Shown here in pieces: positions 56,871 through 64,000 of a stretch of 64,000 nt of DNA (position 1 is its first letter; each line of letters begins with the position of its first letter). Under the pieces are notes generated by a model. It saw only the letters and a program-made list of their open reading frames with translations, was not told the origin of the DNA and did no database searches. Both the position numbers and the translations under genes were made by a program. The stretch is from Boesenbergia rotunda (lineage: Eukaryota; Streptophyta; Magnoliopsida; Zingiberales; Zingiberaceae), in assembly GCA_024364735.1 (NCBI GenBank), contig JAGFNQ010006428.1:1-64000 (forward strand), written 5' to 3'.

Positions 56871-59524
56871 AATTTTACCCAAACTGAAACAATCAAAAAT
56901 AACAACATTAAATATGTCAAAGTGAGTTGTCATATTGGCGGATTCACACGACATCTATCAAATCGGGAATTTGGTACATTTTCAGAAACTTAATTAAAAT
57001 GTATGTTGACTTGTTTGACTCATGCATAATTGCCATGTCATGCATCTGCTATTTTTCCTTAATATATGTCATGTCATTCACGTTTAATTTGATGCATAAA
57101 TTAGAACGGTTATAGGACAAAGAATAATTGAAACTTGATCAACCTAGTATTAGGTGGAGGTGAGATGATAGTACGTTAAGGAAGCCTTTTTGGTGGAACT
57201 AGCCGAAACTACCGATCCAAAACCTAAACTAGTTAGACAAAAATCTTTCAAGAAGTAACTTGAAGATGAATTTTCTATAAAAGGCTTTGTCAAGGAAAGG
57301 GTTGATGATCCAATAAGGCTACGACCAAAGAAGGCCTAGTGCCTCACCAAGACCTGGAAGCCAATTACTGAAAATCAAATTCACTTTACTATTGCTAGAT
57401 TTGAATCTAACACATGTTTCAATTAAATCTTAGATTTAATAATAAATAAAAAAAATGATTCAAGCATCTCACAATACACCCATAAGACAACCATGCTTGC
57501 TGTATTGGGACATCTAGAATGAGTGAGATGTTAAGGACTAATAAATTGAAAAATTGTTTTCAAAATTGTTAGAATATTTTTCTAAAAATATACTTTCAAA
57601 ATAGTGGTTTAACATAATAATGATTTTATGGAATTCATGCTTGTCTGATTGATTATATATTATATGTTTTCAAAAATTATATCCTTTTAAAAAATTGTTT
57701 GACTCACACAATTAAACACAACCCCTCTAGGACAAAACTAAAGTTCCTTAAGGCACTTAGATAGAGTCAAACGGTGTTGGGTACATGGGGAGTGGTTTAT
57801 TCCTTTAATTTTCTTTCGAAAATGTCTTTTGAAAAATCATTGTCTTTTAAAATGGTTTTCGAAAACTGTGCTTTAAATACTATGTCTTATGTTTTTCATA
57901 AACTATATCTAACAAATTACCTTTATTACAAAATATGCTTCGAAATTTTATGTTTTTCGTAAACTATATCTAATAAATTACCTTTATTTCAAAATATGCT
58001 TTGAAAATTTAAAACTGTGCTTTAACATTGTGTCGAGGTCTCGTTTGATTTTGATAAACCCTAAAGACACAGAGGAAGGTCCACTTCATGATCTACAAGG
58101 ACTCCTAGGATGTGTCAGATTTAGGGGGAGTCTGAGTCAAACTTCTGAAAAGTTTGTTTTAATTATGTGTTTTAAAAATTATTGGATAATTTCTTTGATT
58201 TGAACTAAACCCTAAAGACTTAGAGGAAGAATACTTGTGGTCAACAAGCTTCCCAGGACTAGGTCAAGTTTAGGAGGAGGTAAAATTAAAAGAATAATTT
58301 AATAACATGTTTTCATGAACTATATCTTCAAAATCTTGCTGAAAATATAAGTCTTTCAAAATACTCAATTTTTCAGAATTTTTGTGGCTTATGAAATTGT
58401 TTTTGAAATAATGTTTACTTGAGTTTGGAAAATTTTTCCAGGACACTTAGGAAAATGTCCTTGTAGTCAACAAGGTTTCCTAGGATTGTGTCAGACTGGA
58501 AGATAGACCAAGTTAAGTAAAATATTATGTTTTAAAATTAAAGATTTTTCAAAAGTATTTGAAATTTTTAAAAATGTACTAGCATATATTTTCAAAGTAC
58601 TATCATTCTTTTTGGATTATCAAAATTCTATTTAAAAAATAATATTTACTTGAGTTTGAAGAATTTTCAGGACACTTAGGAAAATGTCCTTGTAGTTAAC
58701 AAGGTTTCCTAGGATTGTGTCAGATTGGAAAAAAAACCTAGTCAAGTAAAATATTATGTTTTCAAAGCCTTATCTTTTTCAAAAAGTACTTAATTTTTCA
58801 AAAATTCAATATTTTTCAAAGTACTTAATTTTTCAAAGCTCAGTACTTGCAAAATATGCATAATATTTTTCAAAAAAAAATAATTATATTTTCCAAAATT
58901 GCAAATATTTTTAAAAAATGCATAATATCTTTCAAAGTTACTTATATTTTTCAAAAATTACATAAACTTTCAAAAGTACTTTCATCTTTCAAAAGATCAT
59001 AATATTTTTTTCAAAGTACTTGTACTTGTCAAAGTTCATAGTATTCTTTCAAAGTTATGCATTTTCCAAAAGTACTAGTTTTTCTCAAAAAGTGCAATAT
59101 ATCATTCAAAATCTAAAGTGAGAAGTTTTTGTGACAAAATAGAAATTCTTTTTTGGTTTTTAAGATACAATTTAATTATTTAGTTTTATACTATGCTTTC
59201 AAAAATTACACAAAGTATTTTCAAAAAGAACCAAAGGTTTCCATTGTTGGTGCAAGTATTTTTGGTTTTTTTTGATGTATGACAAAGGGGGAGAGATGCA
59301 CCTTAAGATAGAAATAAATTTTCTCTTCTCTTTCTAAAGGATCAAAAAATCAAAATGCTTTTCAAAAAGGAGGGAGAGTGAAAGTTAGAAGTTAGAAATT
59401 TTTTCCTATTTTTCCCTAAAGGATCAAAAATGGATTTTCAAAACTTAGATAATTTTTTATTTTGATCCCAAGAGTTAAAGTTTAGCCCCTTCAACCAATC
59501 TAACTTAAGATATTGTCAAACATC
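56871..59524 (+). other. Element E non-coding interior
   Basis: Bases 57125-57445 are the gag-protease spacer block shared with D and C. Beyond it no pol is found. From 58130 to 59100 three blocks begin with CCTAGGA.TGTGTCAGA and GGACACTTAGG(A)AAATG, an irregular repeat of about 240 bp, and many TTTTCAAA(A)GTACT runs follow. A polypurine tract, AAAAAGGGGGAGAT, is at 59525-59538. Confidence 0.8.
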
Positions 59525-59538
59525 AAAAAGGGGGAGAT

Positions 59539-60025
59539 TGTTGGTGCAAGTTGCATCAGGGATGCCCTCCTTTAAGTGTTTTAATACTCGACAATACACT
59601 TAAGTCAGTGATAGATAGAACAAGGGAGGGTGAGCAAAGGAGTAGTAACCAAAATGGAAGAAAAGTCCTAGTTAACCTAGGCACTAAGACCTGGTGAGTG
59701 AAGCTAGGCACTAAGACCTGGTGAGTGAAGCTGGGCACTAAGACCTGGCAAAAGGCTGGGCACCGAAGACCTGCTCGGAAGGTGGGCACTAAGTCCTGGT
59801 CGAGGACTGGCCAAGAAGACCTGGCCGAGGGTTGGGCACCGAAGTCCTGGTCGAGGACTAGGCAAGAAGTCCTGGCCGAGGGTTGGGCGCCGAAGTCCTG
59901 GACTTAGGGTTTGGGCACGAAGCCTTGGTCCGAGGGACTGAGCAACTTAGCTGAGCGATGACTAAGGACAGAAGTAGAGACGGGTCATGGTTCACCCCCC
60001 CTCTATCGATGGCACCGGTCCTACA
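59539..60025 (+). repeat. Element E 3' LTR with internal deletion (487 bp)
   Basis: Starts TGTTGGTGCAAG and matches 25919-26330, then jumps at GGTTCACCCCCC to the last 35 bases of the LTR (equivalent to 54718-54752). About 0.94 kb of LTR, including the TATA box and GGCGCC palindromes, is missing. It has about ten 25-bp units (59680-59925), two more than the 5' copy. Confidence 0.9.
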
Positions 60026-60030
60026 CTAGG

Positions 60031-61558
60031 TTCAGTCTCAAGTCCGGCTGGACGGTTCGATTCAGTGTTTGGTTCAACTACTTGGGTCGGTTCAGTTACA
60101 GGTAGAGTTGAGACCTCAGTAGTTGGTTCAAGAGTTAGTTCATTTAGAGGTTCAATCAATGGTTCAATTGATGGTTCAATTGTTGGTTCATTGTCTTCCT
60201 GATCAGTATTTGATTGGTTTAATTTTTGATTATTAGTTTTTGGTTAAATTTCTCATCAAAAATTAAGTTAGTAGTTTCTTCAATTTTATGAGTTTGTTTA
60301 TTGTAAACCCTATAGGCCCTACTAGTTGTTGAATATCCTAAGAAGATCCTTGGGGTTGACTTGGATTGAAACATACGTAGGTAGTCTTTAGTGTTCAAGA
60401 TATGGACTTTGCACCCAAAGACTCATAGGAAGTGTAGGTTAGGCAGTCTATGATAATATAATTCATAAGGTGTTTTATTATGCCTTTTGTTAATTAGAAC
60501 CCTGTTTTGGATGTAACATGTTGTACTTACCGCTTCTGCCCAAAATTGATTAGCTAGGTTAAATTCATTTAACATGGTTCTAGCGGCTTCCTAAAGGGTT
60601 GTATTCTTTCTCTCTACTATCCCATTTTGTTGGGGGTTCTAGGACAAGAAAATCATGTATGTACCCATTTATTTTGCAAAATTCTTCAAATCGTAGGTTT
60701 TCAAATTCTCCCCCGTGATCACTTCTAAGTCTTTTGATTTTAGTATCATTTTGGTTTTTAATTATTTTACATAGGTCAATAAATAAGTTCAAAGTTTCAT
60801 CTTGGTTTTTAGGAACCTAACCCAGGTAAACCTAGAGTAATGATCGATAATTACTAAGCAGTACCGATTCCCGCTTAGTGACTTGGCTCCATGTGAATCA
60901 AAAAGGTCAAGGTGCAGGAGCTCATGTGTGGTTTTGGTTAAGTCTGATTGAATTATTTGTGAGCAGACTTAGTTTGTTTGCCTTGGTTACATGAGTTACA
61001 GATTGTGTTTTCAAAATTCTTAATTCTTGGTACACCTTTAATTAAACCAAGTTGGGTAACATTCGAAATTAGTTTAACATGAGTGTGACCTAATCTCCTA
61101 TGCCAGAGGTTGGATTCTCCTAATTGAGTCAAGAAGCATTTTGGTACTAACGGTAAATTGATAGTATAAAAGTTATTTTTCCTAGTACCCTTAAGCATGA
61201 CTTCTGAGTTTTGAAGGTTTCTAATCAGGCAGTCAGAGTTGGTGAATGTAACCACATAGCCAGTATCACTTAGTTGACTTATACTAAGCAAATTGAATTT
61301 AAAATTTTAAACCAAGAGTACTTCTTAATCACAAAATCAGACTTGAGTTCAATGTTACCTGATCCAATGACTTTGAGTGTAGTATTGTTGCCAAATGCTA
61401 CTGAGCCTAGGTTCTTGAACTTGATTTTGGTGAATTTCAATTTGTCTCTAGTCATGTGTCTGGAGCATCCACTATCCAACATCCATTGTCCAAATCATTA
61501 TGTTCTTACACATAAAGTATTTGTTGATTTGGATCCATTAGAGTTAGGGATAGCTTAA
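60031..61558 (-). pseudogene. Element C protease, GAG-preintegrase and integrase
   Basis: Minus strand, continuing from 25913 once E is removed. The Thr/Glu/Pro-rich linker is at 60031-60240 and the integrase C-terminal part (FGCKVHIL) near 60410. The core is at about 60590-60920, with the first Asp retained (LHLDLF, codon 60906-60908) and SDHGGEFEN near 60700-60730. GAG-preintegrase (LWHRRLGHTH; CNSCNQGKQTKS) is near 60960-61120. The protease motif LDSGCSRHMT is near 61450-61482. Frame changes near 61310 (one base lost), 60955 and 60640 disable it. Catalytic residues are better kept than in D. Confidence 0.88.
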
Positions 61559-62190
61559 ATTGATTTTCACAGCCTAGTCTGTCTCACCCAATCTAGTGTT
61601 ATCAATCACATTAACCATATGGGTATTGTGAGATAGGTTTTCAAAAATTAAAGATTTTAATTTTGAAAAAAACATGATTAATTTTGAAGACATCTGATTA
61701 ATTTGAAAATTTTATAAGGTTAAGTTTATTAATTTTGAAAAGTGGTTGACTCTAGGATTACTTGCAATTTGTGTTAGATTCAAATTTGACAAAGAGTAAA
61801 TTGAATTTGAATTTCGAAAATTGGCTTCCAGGTCTTGGCGAGGCACATGACATTCTTTGGTCGTAGCCTTATTGGATCATCAACCCTTTCCTTGACAAAG
61901 CCTTTTAACAAAATTTCATTTTCAAAATTAATTTTTGAGAAATTCTGGTCTAACTAGTTTGGGTCTTGGATCGGTAGCTTCGGCTAGTTTCACCAGACTA
62001 AACATACCAAGTAGAGTATACTTGACCTTATTAAAAGGGCTTCCCTAATGTACTATCATCTCACCTCCACCGAATACTAGGTTCAAGCTTCAAATAAATC
62101 ATTTTGTCCTTAAACTAGCCAGTCCTAAATCTAAGCATGATAATTAAAAATTGCAAAAATAAACAATCAAGCATGCAATTAACAAGAAAA
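61559..62190 (-). other. Element C gag-protease spacer
   Basis: Holds the conserved block (61750-62110) shared with D and E. A reading GFVKERVDDPIRLRPK followed by MCLAKTWKP is open here on the minus strand (about 61830-61910), and it is stopped in D and E. Confidence 0.72.
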
Positions 62191-62376
62191 TTATCTAATT
62201 ATAACTATTGTTTTTATATTGGCTCCCCCTGGACTATAGCCTCGATAATGATTAGGCAAGATGTGAATCTTGTCCTTGGGGATCCAATACTGGTTTGGTC
62301 CATCTTGTTTGTTCAAACAGAGCTTGGGGACCCATGCTTGGACTTGGGTTCTAGGTTGGTTCAATACAGCATAATA
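62191..62376 (-). pseudogene. Element C Gag C-terminal end
   Basis: Minus-strand tail YAVLNQPRTQVQAWVPKLCLNKQ...QYWIPKDKIHILPNHYRGYSP, the counterpart of 18120-18301 in D. It is cut at 62376 by element G. The rest of C's gag, leader and 5' LTR must lie beyond G, outside the window. Confidence 0.85.
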
Positions 62377-64000
62377 TGTAACGACCCGGCCCATTTGGCG
62401 GCCCATTTGGCGACCCCTTATTTTTCTGTGGGTCGTTGACCGTCGACCGTCGACTATCGACCGTGTCGTTACCTTACTTAGGTCTTCCCACCCCTGGCTA
62501 GTGGATAAGGCTCGCGTGTCGTACCGGAGTATCAAATACAATGTAAGTATCGAACTCCTCTAAACTAATGTAGCATAGAGTAACTCGAGTCGTCTCCCAA
62601 CGAATGTAGTTAGTATATGATAATTCTTAGGATCGTATGTTATTGCTTTTTGGTTTTGGATATGAAATTGGGTTTTGGATTTAAGAGCTATGACTACGAA
62701 ATGAATAGCAAAGCAAGTATGAAATCTAATTCTAATTAAGGAAAGACAATGCAGGTAAGGAAATCTAATTTACCCTAACTACACTTGCAGAAAAGAGAAA
62801 AGGCAACATGAAAGAAACATTCAAGAAATAGGGCATCAATGAAACCTAGACATGGAACAAAACCTATAGCATTAAAGAAATCTAGTCTGATCTAATTTAA
62901 TTGCAATTAAATGAAGACATGAAACTTAAAACAATGGAAAAAGCAATACAAAATAGAAGTTAAGCAACTAAGAAACATCACAATTGAAAGTAATCATTCT
63001 AAGAGGCATTTAACCAAACACCATATAGGCATGATGGAAATTGCTTCAAGAACATGCAAATTGCAATAGGGAAAATTCATCAAATACAAGCATTTAACAA
63101 TGGAACACATAACATTCAACAATTAAGAAAAAATCAACAAGCAACAATTAAATTGCAAAGATGGCTAATGGAAGGAGTTGCTAGATCGGCTGTGAGGAAA
63201 TGCTGTGAAGAGATTGAAGCTGCCGAATGCTGTTGAAGAGAAATGTTGCTGAAGAAGTGCTGGATCTGCTGGAAATTCTGTGTAGAACTAATGGCGTGCG
63301 GTGGAGGAAGATGGTCGGCTAGGGCTCGAACCCCGGGCCCTAGCTCATGCGATCACGATGAAAATGGAGGAGACTCCTCTTCGAACCCCGAAAGAAGAGA
63401 CCCTTACTCTCTCCCTACCCAAGAGAGAGTAAGAGATACAGAGGTGGAAGACTGGCCAGTGACTGTGAAGAAGCGGACCGCCGGCGGTGAGGGTGGAGAG
63501 GATGAGTGGCCTGTGTGATCCCCCGATTCAGAAGATGATCCCTCAGATCTGATCGATTCTCCCTTTTGTGATTTCTCCTCCAATTCGGTTCAGCTCAGCT
63601 TGGGTTCAAAGTTTTTGGTTCTGCCAGCAGACCAGCCTTGGGTGCAACCCAGTAGCTAGGTTCGGTTAAGCCAGCTTTCGCGGTTCAGTCCAGTCGGCCA
63701 AGCCAGAGCTTGAGTTCAGCCCAGCAGTTGAGTCAGGGCTCACAGCTCAGAAGGAAACTAGCAACGGACGACTGAGATCGGTTTGGCTTCATCCAACGGT
63801 CGGATCTCTTCAGATCTAAACCAAACTCCACAGATCCCAATCAATGGTCCTGATCTACCTGTTTCCAGCTCGGATTAACCAGATCAGTAGCGGATGGTCC
63901 AGATCTTCCCTTTACTTGAATGGATGGTCTAGAACATCTTGAGCTTGATCCAACAGTCATATTACTACTGATTTGGCTGAAATTTTCAGATCTTGATCTA
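62377..64000. mobile_element. Element G: unidentified insertion starting TGTAACGACCC
   Basis: C homology ends exactly before TGTAACG, and the preceding five bases TAATA (62372-62376) are the likely duplication. The TGTAAC start resembles gypsy LTRs such as J's. It contains a tandem GGCCCATTTGGCG pair (62387-62412) and clustered GACCGTCGAC-type motifs (62430-62465). AT-rich DNA without a frame runs to 63160, and a mixed region to the end. At 63409-63434 CTTACTCTCT and AGAGAGTAAG form a hairpin. No protein homology; short frames at 63054-63236 and 63243-63518 are not convincing. Type, strand and length cannot be determined here. Confidence 0.55.

Larger units (their letters stand above)
25919..60025 (+). 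mobile_element. Element E: copia-type element without pol, carrying a 27-kb nest in its 5' LTR
   Basis: Flanked by the 5-bp duplication CTAGG (25914-25918 and 60026-60030), and C sequence joins correctly when E is removed. The 5' LTR is 25919-26640 plus 54082-54752, interrupted by element H. The interior (54753-59538) keeps a degenerate primer site, the C-terminal half of gag and non-coding DNA, but no pol. The 3' LTR is 59539-60025 and has lost its middle. LTR starts (TGTTGGTGCAAG versus TGTTGGTGCCGG in C) and endings relate it to C and D. Confidence 0.92.

Noticed and set aside
63054..63518. Host gene exons at the right edge (frames 63054-63236 and 63243-63518)
   Set aside because: No domain, no splice pattern, and they lie within insertion G; insufficient evidence for a gene.

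Overview
This window is plant nuclear DNA made almost entirely of nested LTR retrotransposons. I see no host gene, rRNA, tRNA or CRISPR array. The Ty1/copia and Ty3/gypsy protein signatures, initiator-Met-tRNA primer sites (TGGTATCAGAGC), 0.9-2.8 kb LTRs and decayed reading frames all indicate a repeat-rich flowering plant chromosome. The species cannot be named from this sequence.

Layout. The oldest visible layer is element C, a minus-strand SIRE-like copia element. Its pieces are at 13249-15242, 24693-25918 and 60026-62376. Four elements sit in C. (1) B, a gag-only element, 7384-13248, lies in C's 3' LTR; B's own 5' LTR is split by A, a minus-strand copia element (1-7383) that runs off the left edge. 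(2) D, a SIRE-like copia element on the plus strand, 15244-24692, lies in C's RNase H region. (3) E, a copia element without pol on the plus strand, 25919-60025, lies in the integrase-RT linker and is flanked by the duplication CTAGG. (4) G, an unidentified element starting TGTAAC at 62377, runs off the right edge.

Inside E's 5' LTR is H, a plus-strand copia element of the A type (26641-54076, duplication CCGGG). H's leader holds I, a complete gag-only relative of B on the minus strand (29706-35369, duplication TTTAT). H's 3' LTR holds J, a Tekay/Del-like gypsy chromovirus on the minus strand (41932-53569). J's RNase H gene holds K, a solo LTR of the A family (46116-48513, duplication TCGGC/TTGGC). 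The deepest path is C > E > H > J > K, five layers, which gives a relative order of insertion.

Coding state. All autonomous-type elements (A, C, D, H, J) carry stops, frameshifts or deletions. B, I and E keep gag parts but have no recognisable pol. B and I share a Gag coiled-coil tail motif with D, so they are probably non-autonomous partners of the SIRE-like group.

Most notable signals: an array of hairpins with covarying stems around a constant core (CCTCGGGGAG, one unit with a single change) in the untranslated leaders of H and A; about 30-bp palindromes centred on GTCGAC scattered through the LTRs and non-coding interior of B and I; about 25-bp palindromic tandem units in the SIRE-like LTRs; an 11-residue Gag repeat and an 800-bp AT-rich array in E; and joint deletions at the left ends of D and J.
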